Assembly (NCBI RefSeq): GCF_014645735.1
Contig: NZ_BMMH01000009.1
Coordinates: forward strand, 1 to 64,000
Direction of reading: 5' to 3'
Source of the DNA: Nocardia jinanensis
GTDB taxonomy: Bacteria; Actinomycetota; Actinomycetes; Mycobacteriales; Mycobacteriaceae
DNA length: 64,000 bases
The translations under genes were made by a program, and so were the position numbers. Each line of letters begins with the position of its first letter. Position 1 is the stretch's first letter. The notes below the pieces were generated by a model. It was given only the letters and a program-made list of their open reading frames with translations. It made no database searches and was not told where the DNA came from. Positions 44,978 to 53,237 of the stretch are shown here, one piece after another.

Positions 44978-47017
44978 TCACAGCTCGATGCGCTGGTCTT
45001 CCGACAGGAAGAGCTTGTCCGATTCCACCACGCCGAAGGTCCGGTAGAACTCGGCGATATTACGGACCACCTGATTCACCCGGAACTCGTCGGGCGAATG
45101 GGTATCGCCGGCCAGCAGTCGTTCGGTGACCTCGGGGGTCGATTTGGAGCGCCAGATCCGAGCGTAGGAATTGAACATGGTGTGGAAGTCGGGGTTCGTG
45201 ACACCCTGACGCTGTGCGGCGATCCGGTAAGCGGCCAGCGCGATCTGCAGCCCGCGCAGATCGGCCAGGTTCTCGCCTACGGTGAGCGCGCCGTTCACAT
45301 GCTGTTCCGGGGACAGGCCCTCGGGGACCAGTGCGTTGTACTGCTCGATGAGCTGTTGGGATTTGGCGTCGAAGGCGTCGCGGTCGGCGGGGGTCCACCA
45401 GTCGCGCTGGTTGCCGTCACCGTCGAACTTCGAGCCCTGATCGTCGAATCCGTGGCCGATCTCGTGCCCGATCACCGCACCGACCCCGCCGTAGTTCACC
45501 GCGAGCTCGGCGTCCTTGTCGAAGAACGGTGGTTGCAGGAAAGCAGCGGGGAAGACGATCTCGTTGTTGGTGGCGGAGTAGTAGGCGTTCACCGTCTGCG
45601 GTGAGGCGCTCCACTCGGCTTTGTCCACCGGTTTCCCCAGCCGGTCGAAGGACCGCTTCACCTCGAAATCGTTGACGGCGCGCAGCGATTCGATCAATTT
45701 GCCGCGGGTGACCTTCAGGCCGGAATAGTCCACCCATTTGTCGGGATATCCGAGCTTGGCGCCGATTTTGTCCAGCTTCTCGATCGAGGCGTTGCGGGTC
45801 TCCGGAGACATCCAGGTGGAGTTGGTGAAATTCTCCCGGTAGGCCGACATCAGATCGTCGACCATCGCCTGCACCCGTTCCTTGGCCTCGGGCGGGAAAT
45901 GCTTGTCCACGTACAGTTTGCCCAGCTGTTCGCTCAGATTGCTGTCCACCGAGCCGACGGCCGATTTCCACAGTTCCGGGCGCTGCTTCAGCCCCGACAT
46001 CAGCCGCCCGTTGAAATCGAAATTGGCGTCGGAGATTTCCTTGGGCAAGACGTTGGCGTAGGTCTTGAGCACTGCGAGCTTCAGATAGTCCTGCCAGATC
46101 GCGATATCGGTCGCGGCCCAGATCTTGCCCGCCTCGGTGACGAACGACGGCTGGTTCACCACCACCTTCGCGAACAGATCCTGCGGCCGGTCGGTGATAC
46201 CCCGCAGCCACGGAACCCAGTCGTATTCCGGGGCAAGCGCCGTGGCCTTGTCCCATTCGAGGACGTTGTAGGTGGCCTCGGCGTCGCGATTGCGGACGTT
46301 GTCCCAGTGGGCGGCGGCGATCCGGGTCTCCAGGTCCAGCAGCCGTCCGGCGATCCCGGCCGGGTCGGGCAGATCCGCACCCTTGGCCAGGCGTTCCAGG
46401 TAGGTCCGGTAGCCGGCGAGTTCTTCGGCGAACTGCGGGTCGCGGTAGTACTGCTCGTCCAGACCGAGCCCCGATTGGCCGATCGAGGGGATATAGGCGG
46501 AGGAGTTCTTCTGGTCGATGCTCACCCCGATACCGATCAGCCCGCCGATCGGCAGCCGGCCCATCACCTCGGCCAGGGCCGGTTTGTCCTTCGCGCCCTC
46601 GATCTCGGCGAACATCGAATCCAGCGGAGTCAGGCCGAGCCGTTCGATCTCGTCCAGGTTCATCCGGGCGTCGAAGAGGTCGCGGATCTGCTGGGCCTCG
46701 GTCCCGTCCTCGGGGTCGCTGATGCTCTCGATGATCTCCCGCAATTGCTGCTGGGTGCGCTCACCGGCCTCGCTGAACGCGCCGTAGGAGGTCTTGTCCG
46801 GCGGTAGCTGATATTCGCGCAACCAGGTGCCGTTGACGTGCCGGTACAGGTCGTCCTGGGGCCGGATCGCCGAATCGGAGCCGCTCATATCGACCGAGAC
46901 CAGGCTCTTCGTTTCCGCCTCGGAACACGAGGCCAGCCATGCGGCCGCGGGGGCCAGCCCCAGGGCGACCAGGAATCCACGGCGATCGAGCACGAACCGA
47001 CGATCCGATGATTTCAA
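44978..47017 (-). CDS. M13 family zinc metallopeptidase (PepO/neprilysin-like), Tat lipoprotein
   Basis: This protein of about 679 residues has the M13 signatures HEIGH (near 518-522) in VIGHEIGHGFDDQG and the third zinc ligand in ENLADLRG. The upstream NAYY and VVNQPSF-type blocks also fit the family. The N-terminus, DRRGFLVALGLAPAAAWLASC, joins a twin-arginine motif to a lipobox, so a Tat-exported, lipid-anchored cell-surface enzyme is expected; mycobacterial Zmp1 has no such signal. The start is taken as TTG at 47017, which has a GGGGAGAGG site; longer readings run into the spacer without a ribosome site. It should cleave peptides outside the membrane. Confidence 0.88.
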   Translation of the reverse strand: MKSSDRRFVLDRRGFLVALGLAPAAAWLASCSEAETKSLVSVDMSGSDSAIRPQDDLYRHVNGTWLREYQLPPDKTSYGAFSEAGERTQQQLREIIESISDPEDGTEAQQIRDLFDARMNLDEIERLGLTPLDSMFAEIEGAKDKPALAEVMGRLPIGGLIGIGVSIDQKNSSAYIPSIGQSGLGLDEQYYRDPQFAEELAGYRTYLERLAKGADLPDPAGIAGRLLDLETRIAAAHWDNVRNRDAEATYNVLEWDKATALAPEYDWVPWLRGITDRPQDLFAKVVVNQPSFVTEAGKIWAATDIAIWQDYLKLAVLKTYANVLPKEISDANFDFNGRLMSGLKQRPELWKSAVGSVDSNLSEQLGKLYVDKHFPPEAKERVQAMVDDLMSAYRENFTNSTWMSPETRNASIEKLDKIGAKLGYPDKWVDYSGLKVTRGKLIESLRAVNDFEVKRSFDRLGKPVDKAEWSASPQTVNAYYSATNNEIVFPAAFLQPPFFDKDAELAVNYGGVGAVIGHEIGHGFDDQGSKFDGDGNQRDWWTPADRDAFDAKSQQLIEQYNALVPEGLSPEQHVNGALTVGENLADLRGLQIALAAYRIAAQRQGVTNPDFHTMFNSYARIWRSKSTPEVTERLLAGDTHSPDEFRVNQVVRNIAEFYRTFGVVESDKLFLSEDQRIEL

Positions 47018-47561
47018 CGAAACCTCTCCCCGATGCGGGACCCGCACCTCTTCTAGGCGAACCGGCCCCATGAGGCTACCGGCGCCCCATCCTGAAGTCG
47101 CGCCCGGAGACACCGACCAGTCCGGCCCCGGGGTCGTAGGCATCAACAGCCGGGGCGCCGCCTGCTTCTGGAACGAAGGAGCGAGGCGGCCGAGTGTGTG
47201 GTCGGCCGTCCATTGATCGCCGACCTGAGCCCGCCCGTGTGGTGGTCCTATCCAGGTGGTCGAGGCGCACCACGCACAAATCTTCCGTCTACTCCGGACG
47301 GTCCACCTCCGCAGGCGGGCCCGCCCCGCGGCGCCGAAGGTGCCGCCGATAAACACAGCCCCGATTTCGGTTCTAGCTGCGGATTCGCTATCCTTGATCG
47401 GTTGCCTGCGGGCCCGGTGCCCGCGATTCGGCCGTGAACCCCCGGTGGTTGATCGTCTAGATCGGATAGAACCGCTGGTAGGCGCGCGTTCGGGTGGTGA
47501 CAGACCATGCCCGTCGGGTCGGCAATCCGGCGTGCTTATCGTCCAGGTCGAGGAGGCTGAA
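47018..47561 (+). promoter_or_regulatory. Long spacer and leader carrying the putative rplN promoter
   Basis: This 544-bp gap separates the divergent peptidase and rplN. A TATCCT -10 (47389-47394) with a TTTCGG -35 (47365-47370, 18-bp spacing) could drive rplN, giving a leader of about 160 bases. No protein-coding sequence looks real here. A re-created promoter is needed because rpsQ ends 47.5 kb upstream. The promoter is a weak match and inferred. Confidence 0.4.
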
Positions 47562-47930
47562 GTGATTCAGCAGGAGTCGCGGCTGCGCGTCGCCGACAAC
47601 ACGGGTGCCAAGGAGATTCTCTGCATCCGCGTTCTCGGTGGTTCGTCGCGCCGCTATGCCGGTATCGGCGACGTCATCGTCGCCACCGTGAAAGAAGCCA
47701 TCCCCGGCGGCAACGTCAAACGGGGTGACGTGGTGAAGGCCGTCGTGGTGCGCACCACCAAGGAACGGCGCCGTCCGGATGGTTCCTACATCCGTTTCGA
47801 CGAGAACGCCGCCGTGCTCATCAAGCCGGACAACGATCCGCGCGGCACCCGCATCTTCGGCCCGGTCGGGCGCGAGCTGCGCGACAAGAAGTTCATGAAG
47901 ATCGTTTCGCTGGCCCCGGAGGTGCTCTGA
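47562..47930 (+). CDS. rplN: 50S ribosomal protein L14
   Basis: The 122 residues match L14 in length and sequence: VIQQESRLRVADNTGAKEI, RRYAGIGDVIVATVKEA, GTRIFGPVGRELR and the C-terminal KIVSLAPEVL. L14 binds 23S rRNA at the subunit interface. The GTG at 47562 is set by the family start and the GAGGAG site ten bases upstream; a longer in-frame reading is rejected. It is the first gene of the rplN-rplX-rplE-rpsN group. Confidence 0.97.
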   Translation: MIQQESRLRVADNTGAKEILCIRVLGGSSRRYAGIGDVIVATVKEAIPGGNVKRGDVVKAVVVRTTKERRRPDGSYIRFDENAAVLIKPDNDPRGTRIFGPVGRELRDKKFMKIVSLAPEVL

Positions 47931-47931
47931 T

Positions 47932-48249
47932 ATGAAGGTGCACAAGGGCGATACCGTGCTCGTCGTCTCGGGTAAGGACAAGGGCGCCAAGGGCAAGGTC
48001 ATCCAGGCCTTCCCGAAGGACAACCGGATCCTGGTCGAGGGCGTGAACCGGATCAAGAAGCACGTCGCGGACTCCGCGAACCTGCGTGGCGCGTCCTCGG
48101 GCGGCATCGTGACCCAGGAAGCAGCCATCCACGTCTCCAACGTGATGGTCGTCGACTCGGACGGTAACCCGACCCGGATCGGCTACCGCACCGACGAAGA
48201 AACCGGCAAGCGGGTTCGGATCTCCCGTAAGAACGGGAAGGACATCTGA
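47932..48249 (+). CDS. rplX: 50S ribosomal protein L24
   Basis: This 105-residue protein has the KOW motif at the N-terminus (KGDTVLVVSGKDKGAKGKV) and the L24 core EGVNRIKKH...GGIVTQEAAIHVSNV. L24 starts assembly of the 50S subunit by binding 23S rRNA. It begins one base after the rplN stop and ends one base before rplE, so the three are translated as a coupled group. Confidence 0.97.
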   Translation: MKVHKGDTVLVVSGKDKGAKGKVIQAFPKDNRILVEGVNRIKKHVADSANLRGASSGGIVTQEAAIHVSNVMVVDSDGNPTRIGYRTDEETGKRVRISRKNGKDI

Positions 48250-48250
48250 T

Positions 48251-48814
48251 ATGACCACCTCCGAGAAGGTGCAGCCCCGGCTCAAGCAGCGCTACCGCGA
48301 AGAGATCAAGGACGCGCTGAACACCGAGTTCGCCTACCCGAACGTCATGCAGATCCCCGGCGTGGTCAAGGTCGTGGTGAACATGGGTGTCGGCGACGCC
48401 GCCCGCGACGCGAAGCTGATCAACGGCGCGGTCGAGGACCTGGCCCTGATCACCGGTCAGAAGCCGCAGATCCGCAAGGCCACCAAGTCCATCGCGCAGT
48501 TCAAGCTGCGTGAGGGGATGCCGATCGGCGCCAAGGTCACCCTGCGTGGCGACCGGATGTGGGAGTTCCTGGACCGGCTGGTCTCGATCGCCCTGCCCCG
48601 TATCCGCGATTTCCGCGGTCTGTCGCCCAAGCAGTTCGACGGCAACGGCAACTACACGTTCGGCCTGAGCGAGCAGTCGATGTTCCACGAGATCGATGTG
48701 GACAAGATCGACCGTCCGCGCGGTATGGATATCACCGTTGTCACCACCGCGACCAACAACGAAGAAGGCCGTGCCCTGCTGAAGCACCTCGGCTTCCCGT
48801 TCAAGGAGAACTGA
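48251..48814 (+). CDS. rplE: 50S ribosomal protein L5
   Basis: This 187-residue protein has the L5 blocks NVMQIPGVVKVVVNMGVG, ITGQKPQIRKATKSIAQFKLREG, RIRDFRGLSPKQFDGNGNY and the C-terminal MDITVVTTATNNEEGRALL. It binds 5S rRNA in the central protuberance of the 50S subunit. It starts two bases after the rplX stop and is followed by rpsN with a 3-base gap. Confidence 0.97.
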   Translation: MTTSEKVQPRLKQRYREEIKDALNTEFAYPNVMQIPGVVKVVVNMGVGDAARDAKLINGAVEDLALITGQKPQIRKATKSIAQFKLREGMPIGAKVTLRGDRMWEFLDRLVSIALPRIRDFRGLSPKQFDGNGNYTFGLSEQSMFHEIDVDKIDRPRGMDITVVTTATNNEEGRALLKHLGFPFKEN

Positions 48815-48817
48815 GAC

Positions 48818-49003
48818 ATGGCCAAGAAAGCACTGGTCAACAAGGCCAACCGCAAGCCGAAGTTCGCTGTGCGCGCCTACACCCGCTGCCAGCGTTGCGG
48901 CCGGCCGCACGCGGTGTACCGCAAGTTCGGCCTGTGCCGCGTATGCCTGCGTGAAATGGCGCACCGGGGCGAGCTGCCGGGCGTGCACAAGAGCTCCTGG
49001 TGA
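48818..49003 (+). CDS. rpsN: 30S ribosomal protein S14, zinc-binding type
   Basis: This 61-residue S14 is the short, zinc-binding (C+) form: CQRCGRPHAVYRKFGLCRVC supplies two CxxC pairs. It belongs to the head of the 30S subunit. It is normally followed by rpsH, but here a terminator ends the unit and rpsH is 12.5 kb downstream. The last 36 bases (48968-49003, residues GELPGVHKSSW and stop) recur with 30 of 36 identities at the end of the MFS gene at 60743-60778. Confidence 0.97.
   Translation: MAKKALVNKANRKPKFAVRAYTRCQRCGRPHAVYRKFGLCRVCLREMAHRGELPGVHKSSW
48968..49003 (+). repeat. Direct repeat, left copy: 3' end of rpsN
   Basis: The last 11 codons and stop of rpsN match 60743-60778 at 30 of 36 bases, in the same strand and frame. 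Both copies are followed by a similar terminator hairpin. The copies bracket about 11.7 kb of accessory genes. Confidence 0.65.
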
Positions 49004-49047
49004 GCTGATCCGGCCGGATTCGTCCGGCCCGGACTTCATAGCGTGCG

Positions 49048-49079
49048 GAAGGGACCCGAGCTGCGGCTCGGGTCCCTTC
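49048..49079 (+). terminator. Rho-independent terminator of the rplN-rpsN unit
   Basis: Bases 49048-49061 and 49066-49079 form a perfect 14-bp stem with a TGCG loop, 44 bases after the rpsN stop. The inner stem GACCCGAGC/GCTCGGGTC resembles the hairpin at 60800-60831. Confidence 0.9.
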
Positions 49080-49264
49080 TGTGCTTCCGTAGGTGTCGTG
49101 ATCGTGAAATAGCGATCACGCAGCCCGGTTTCCCCGCCGGTGCGCCGCTCCCGGAGTTGATCGACCTCGATCGCCGCATCGGACAGGTCTCGCTCGGGAG
49201 TGGTTCCACAGGACGGTGCCGAGGCCCGGACCGCGGCAGATCGTCGCTGTCGCGGTAAGGCGAA

Positions 49265-49864
49265 TCAGCTACGAAGCAGACCGCCGACGAGGAGTAGTAG
49301 AGACTGCTGGGCCTGTGCGCGGGCGGTGTCCTTGTCGTCGGCGTGGGCGACGATGAGGCCGGCCTCGGATACGGCGCTCAGGATGAGCTGTGCCAGGACC
49401 GGTACGGCGGTAGCGGTGATCAGGCCGGTATCGCGTGCGCGTTGCAGCTCGGTGGTGACGAGACCGAGGCCGTGGCGGGCTTCGAGTTCGCGCCACGCCT
49501 GCCAGCCGAGTACCGCGGGCGCGTCGAACAGGGCGATGCGGATCATCTCCGGTCGCTGGCAGATCTCCAGAAACGCGTTCAGGCCGGAAGCCATCGCGGT
49601 GAGGATGTCATCGGTGACCGGTGCCTGCAAGGCGTGTTCGATCTCGGTGGTGATCTCTGATTCGAGCCGCTCCAGGACGGCCAGGAACAGGCCGCGCTTA
49701 TCGCCGTAATGGTGTTGCAGGGCACCTCGGGTGACTCCGGCCGCGGTGACCAGTTGCTCCGCGGAGGTGCCGGTGTATCCCTGCTCGGCGAACAGCCGCC
49801 GCCCGGCCTGTTCGAGCGAGGTCCGGGTGGTACGGGAGCGGTCCTCCTGGCTACGGCGTGGCAT
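49265..49864 (-). CDS. TetR-family transcriptional regulator
   Basis: This 199-residue protein has a TetR N-terminal helix-turn-helix (LEQAGRRLFAEQGYTGTSAEQLVTAAGVTRGALQHHY, about residues 17-51, given by blocks LFAEQGYTGTS and TRGALQHHY). A helical ligand-binding domain follows. Its start overlaps the end of the upstream hydrolase gene by 14 bases, so the two form an operon. A perfect inverted repeat upstream of the hydrolase is the likely autoregulatory operator. The ligand is unknown, probably the hydrolase substrate or a related compound. Confidence 0.92.
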   Translation of the reverse strand: MPRRSQEDRSRTTRTSLEQAGRRLFAEQGYTGTSAEQLVTAAGVTRGALQHHYGDKRGLFLAVLERLESEITTEIEHALQAPVTDDILTAMASGLNAFLEICQRPEMIRIALFDAPAVLGWQAWRELEARHGLGLVTTELQRARDTGLITATAVPVLAQLILSAVSEAGLIVAHADDKDTARAQAQQSLLLLVGGLLRS

Positions 49865-50711
49865 GCAGCCGAGTGAACTCCAGAATTCGCCGGGTGAGCA
49901 ACTCGGGCTGATCCTCGGGTATCAACGTGTAGGAATCGTCGATGAGGTCCAATGTGGCAGCGGGTAGGTCGCGGACCAGGCGTTCGGCGAACGATACCGG
50001 GAACAGCTTGTCCTCTGCGGCCCAGACGACCAGCACCGGTACGGTCACCGATGCGAATCGGGTGGCGGCGTCCAGGGTGTAGCGGCGATGCGCGTGCAGC
50101 AGGAAACGACGCAGATCGTCGCGGATCGCGGCCGATTCGCGGCTGGGCCGGAGAAAGGAGTCGACTGTCGCGGGTGGGATCGGGTTCTTGGTCAATCGGC
50201 CCAGCGCCAGCGGTAGCCGCTGCACCATCCGGGAACGGAGGAGTTCGGTCGTGAGCCGGACCGCTCCGGGAACGCGGGCCAATCGTGGCAGCAGGGTGAA
50301 CGGCTGCGGTAGGAAGCTCTCGTAGGAGTCCACCGCGGCGAGTACGACGCGGCCGATACGCTCCGGTTTGCGGGTCAGCAGAACCTGTGTGATGGCGCCG
50401 CCGGTGTCGTTGGCGACGATCGTGACATCGCTGAGTCCGAGGTGCTCCAGGAATTCGGCGATGAGGTCGGCCACTCCGGTCGGAGTGAGGTCCGCGTCCG
50501 GAACCGGGATCGAATGCGCACCGAGCGGCCAGTCCGGGGTGATGCACCGATAACCCGCCGCGACCACCTGTGGGACCACCTTCCGCCACAGGTTCGCGTT
50601 GACGAGCAGCCCGTGTACGAAGACCACCGGTGGTCCGCTGCCGGTATCGGCATAGCGGACGCTGCCGTCGTTCAGGTGCGCGATAGCGCGGGGGCCTAGT
50701 TCGCTTCTCAT
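49851..50711 (-). CDS. Alpha/beta hydrolase, haloalkane-dehalogenase-like
   Basis: This 286-residue protein has the alpha/beta hydrolase fold: VVFVHGLLVNANLWRKV (oxyanion region), the nucleophile elbow in VANDTGGAITQ, Asp/Glu in WAAEDKLFP and a late histidine (His283 in TRLHATP). The nucleophile position carries Asp, not Ser; that is the pattern of haloalkane dehalogenases and some epoxide hydrolases. The halide-binding Trp next to the Asp in classical dehalogenases is Thr here, so dehalogenation is uncertain. An immediate His near the C-terminus is hard to place. It heads an operon with tetR. Confidence 0.8.
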   Translation of the reverse strand: MRSELGPRAIAHLNDGSVRYADTGSGPPVVFVHGLLVNANLWRKVVPQVVAAGYRCITPDWPLGAHSIPVPDADLTPTGVADLIAEFLEHLGLSDVTIVANDTGGAITQVLLTRKPERIGRVVLAAVDSYESFLPQPFTLLPRLARVPGAVRLTTELLRSRMVQRLPLALGRLTKNPIPPATVDSFLRPSRESAAIRDDLRRFLLHAHRRYTLDAATRFASVTVPVLVVWAAEDKLFPVSFAERLVRDLPAATLDLIDDSYTLIPEDQPELLTRRILEFTRLHATP

Positions 50712-51056
50712 CGGTGTCCTCCTCGTCGGTCGGCCCCTCGATAGTTACATACATACTGAATGTATGTCTATGCTTCGAGGTAGATCGAGCTCGGTCGATG
50801 TCTGCGCCGGGGCTCCGGGCATGTGGGCGACCCGGCCGCTGTGTGGGTGGATGGTGGTGTCGAATGGGAACGCCGCAATCCCGGCCGGGCTGCGCAGGTC
50901 GGCCGGCGGAAGTCTCGGCAGTGGTGCATCCGGGCGGGGTCGGCATCGGGCGCCGGATCTGAAGCGGTAGCCGTTGCGGCATAGTCGAATTCGTTCCCAG
51001 TCACGAAGAGAACCGGATAAACCGGGCACAAACATCGTCGGTTAGTATCGGCGACT
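50712..51056. other. Intergenic region with the TetR operator and a possible leaderless promoter
   Basis: This 345-bp stretch holds the 21-bp inverted repeat (listed separately) and a TAGTAT -10-like box (51043-51048) eight bases before the next gene. The ORF-like readings in between have no ribosome sites or recognisable motifs. Nothing else is supported. Confidence 0.5.
50747..50767. promoter_or_regulatory. Perfect inverted repeat, probable TetR operator
   Basis: ACATACAT (50747-50754) and ATGTATGT (50760-50767) are perfect 8-base arms around 5 bases. The site is AT-rich and 36 bases upstream of the hydrolase start, a normal position for a TetR operator of the hydrolase-tetR operon. Confidence 0.75.
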
Positions 51057-51464
51057 GTGAGGCATTTCGCGCGAGCGCCGCAGCTGCTGCGGGTACTCGT
51101 GCTCGTTTTCGCCGCGGTGGTGCTGACGCTGGAGGTCCGCGACGGCCAGATGGTCGACCCGCGGGAGACCACATACGTCTCGCTCGTGTTCTCCATTGTC
51201 GCGGCGAACAATTCGGCCGAGACCGAGGTCGAGCGGCCCGGCGAGACCGGCGGGCAGTCCGTGCACTGCCGCTATGCCTGCGTGCGTGCCGCCGTACCGC
51301 GCCCCCGGTTCGACGATCTGTGGCCGGTTGCGCTGGTGTTCCTCGGACTCGTTGTGGGGCTGCTGGATTCGGCGCGCCGCAGGCCGCGGATGGGCCTACC
51401 CGCGCCCGCTTCCGGCGCGGCCGGAGGGCGAATCCTGCTGCGCCTCTGCGTCTGTCGGAGATGA
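51057..51464 (+). CDS. Small membrane-associated hypothetical protein
   Basis: This 135-residue protein starts at GTG 51057, eight bases after a TAGTAT -10 box, so it may be leaderless. Residues 10-26 (LLRVLVLVFAAVVLTLE) and about 90-106 (LWPVALVFLGLVVGLLD) are membrane segments, with a loop of about 60 residues between them holding two Cys (HCRYAC). The tail is Arg-rich. I recognise no family. The two segments and the promoter support a real gene, but it is short and without known homologues to me. Confidence 0.5.
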   Translation: MRHFARAPQLLRVLVLVFAAVVLTLEVRDGQMVDPRETTYVSLVFSIVAANNSAETEVERPGETGGQSVHCRYACVRAAVPRPRFDDLWPVALVFLGLVVGLLDSARRRPRMGLPAPASGAAGGRILLRLCVCRR

Positions 51465-51958
51465 CAGACCCACGCCGTATCGGTAGGGAGTTGCCCGCCG
51501 CCCGGTGAAAGCTGCCCCGCCCGAGGCCGTGCGATTCGGAAACAAAGGCGCGGGCGCTGATGTGATGCGCCTGTCGCGGGTGGTCACGGGCGTCTGCGCA
51601 ACGCCGGATGCGGGCGAGCGGGTCGCGGCCGGAGGCCACCACTGCGTCCGTGCCCGCTGCGACGCATGGGTCCTCGGGTAACGAGCCGGTTCGGCTCGGT
51701 CGCGCAGCGCTTCGTGCTACGACCGGCACCGGGGGCGGCCTTCGCGCACCAGGGAGGCGTCGGTGGATGCGTCCGGCGAGGCGCACGGTCTTCGCGGCGC
51801 CGGGTACCGCAGAAAGGAACCCGCCGAACGAAAACAGCCCTTCTCACCCTCGGCTCGGATCCTCGGTCCATCTTTCGGCCGGGTCCCGTCGTCCGCCGCC
51901 GGCAACGGCGAAAGAGCCGATCGGACAATGCAATCGACACACACATAGGAGATATTCC
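51465..51958. other. 494-bp gap without a convincing gene
   Basis: Several short overlapping readings occur on both strands, as expected at this GC content, but none has a ribosome site, motif or plausible start. The sequence could be decayed DNA. The last 15 bases hold the AGGAG ribosome site of the next gene. Confidence 0.5.
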
Positions 51959-52294
51959 GTGAGATTCCATCTTCCACTGACCGTCCTCGCCGCCTCGGCC
52001 GGCTGTCTCGTTCTCGGTAGCGGTCCGGCTTCGGCCCTGTCCGTGGATCGATCCGCTGAAGCGGTCACTGTGAACCTCACCGATGCGGAGGCTCGGGCGA
52101 TCGAGGAACTGAACCTCGGACCCGTTCTGGGCGCGTTGCCGCCCAACTTCACCCCGGAAGCCGAACAGCGCCTCGGCGAGAGCATCACCGTCTACGCCGG
52201 CCGCGCCGCGGACCAGCCGGGATCGACCCTGTCGGTCATCATCGACGAGCCGATCGCGGCGCCGCCGGGTATCAGCGTGACTGTTACCCGCTGA
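51959..52294 (+). CDS. Small exported protein of unknown function
   Basis: This protein of 111 residues starts at GTG 51959, with an AGGAG ribosome site eight bases upstream. Residues 1-26 form a signal peptide (RFHLPLTVLAASAGCLVLGSGPASA, cleavage after ASA). The mature part of about 85 residues has no Cys and no known motif (SVDRSAEAVTVNLTDAEARAIEEL). It stands apart, between a gap and a methyltransferase on the other strand. Longer in-frame readings upstream are ignored. Confidence 0.65.
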   Translation: MRFHLPLTVLAASAGCLVLGSGPASALSVDRSAEAVTVNLTDAEARAIEELNLGPVLGALPPNFTPEAEQRLGESITVYAGRAADQPGSTLSVIIDEPIAAPPGISVTVTR

Positions 52295-52372
52295 TCCGTG
52301 CCATTGCCCGGCCGGGGACGTTCGCCGGCCGGGCGATGCCGGGAACTCGGCGCTCGCGGGCAGTCGGGCCGG

Positions 52373-53065
52373 TCAGACCCAGACCGATGCCATCGTGAAC
52401 GGATGTCCGCGCAGCTCGGCCCATTTGGGTTTCGCGGCGATCCAGGCATCGTCGATCGAGCTCTCGATGAGTTCGGCGAGCTGCCATCCGGCCGCGATTC
52501 CGGCCGTCACATGGTCGCCGACGGTGTGCAGGTGGGTGGATATCGCCAAGGGCTCGCCGTCGGGACCGGTGTAGTGAGTGGGCATGCCGGTGACCATCAT
52601 GAACTGCGGGTGGTAGCTGACCAGGACGAAAGCACCGCCCGGGGCAGCCAGCCTGCGCGCCTCGGCATAGAACGGGGCGAGATCGGGCAGGTGTTCGTCG
52701 ATCAGTGACGAGATCACGAGATCGTAGGTGGCGCCGGGGAAGCCGGTCGCCCGGACATCGCCGTGCGTCAGTTCGGCGTGCGCACCGCGCTCACGGGCGT
52801 GTACCAGCATGCCCTCGCTGAGGTCGATACCGTCGATACGCGCCGTGCTGCGCTCGCGTAGCCAGGCCGCGGTGCGGCCGGTGCCGCAACCCAGGTCCGC
52901 CACCCGGCGCAGCTCCGGCCATACCGGCCGGCGCAGGCGGTCGAGCAGCGCGAGATCCATATCGTCGAGGACGGTCCGCTCGTAGGTGGGTGCCCATCCG
53001 TCGTAGCCGGTGGCGACGTCGACCGTCCGATAGTGGCGACGGTCGAAATCGGCGAAGGTCGGCAT
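52373..53065 (-). CDS. Class I SAM-dependent methyltransferase
   Basis: This protein of 230 residues has the SAM motif VADLGCGTGRTAAWLRE, an acidic second strand in RIDGIDLSEGML, HGDVRATGF and YDLVISSLIDEHLPDL, typical of class I methyltransferases of the UbiE/type 11 group. The substrate is unknown. The ATG at 53065 is chosen because YDGWAPTYE, the usual N-terminal lead-in of this group, begins about residue 21. Longer readings upstream have no supporting motif. Confidence 0.85.
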   Translation of the reverse strand: MPTFADFDRRHYRTVDVATGYDGWAPTYERTVLDDMDLALLDRLRRPVWPELRRVADLGCGTGRTAAWLRERSTARIDGIDLSEGMLVHARERGAHAELTHGDVRATGFPGATYDLVISSLIDEHLPDLAPFYAEARRLAAPGGAFVLVSYHPQFMMVTGMPTHYTGPDGEPLAISTHLHTVGDHVTAGIAAGWQLAELIESSIDDAWIAAKPKWAELRGHPFTMASVWV

Positions 53066-53237
53066 GGCCACATCCTGCGGGGCGCGGCGGGGTTCGCGCA
53101 ATGGAATTCCGGGAGCCCGTACCACCTCGCCATCGACGCTTCCGATATACGGCGCCGGCTGCCGGGCCGGGCCGCCGGTCCGTGCCGGGGCATCAGGCAA
53201 TCGACCGATTGTGTTCGGGCTGCCGGGTACTTCGCTG

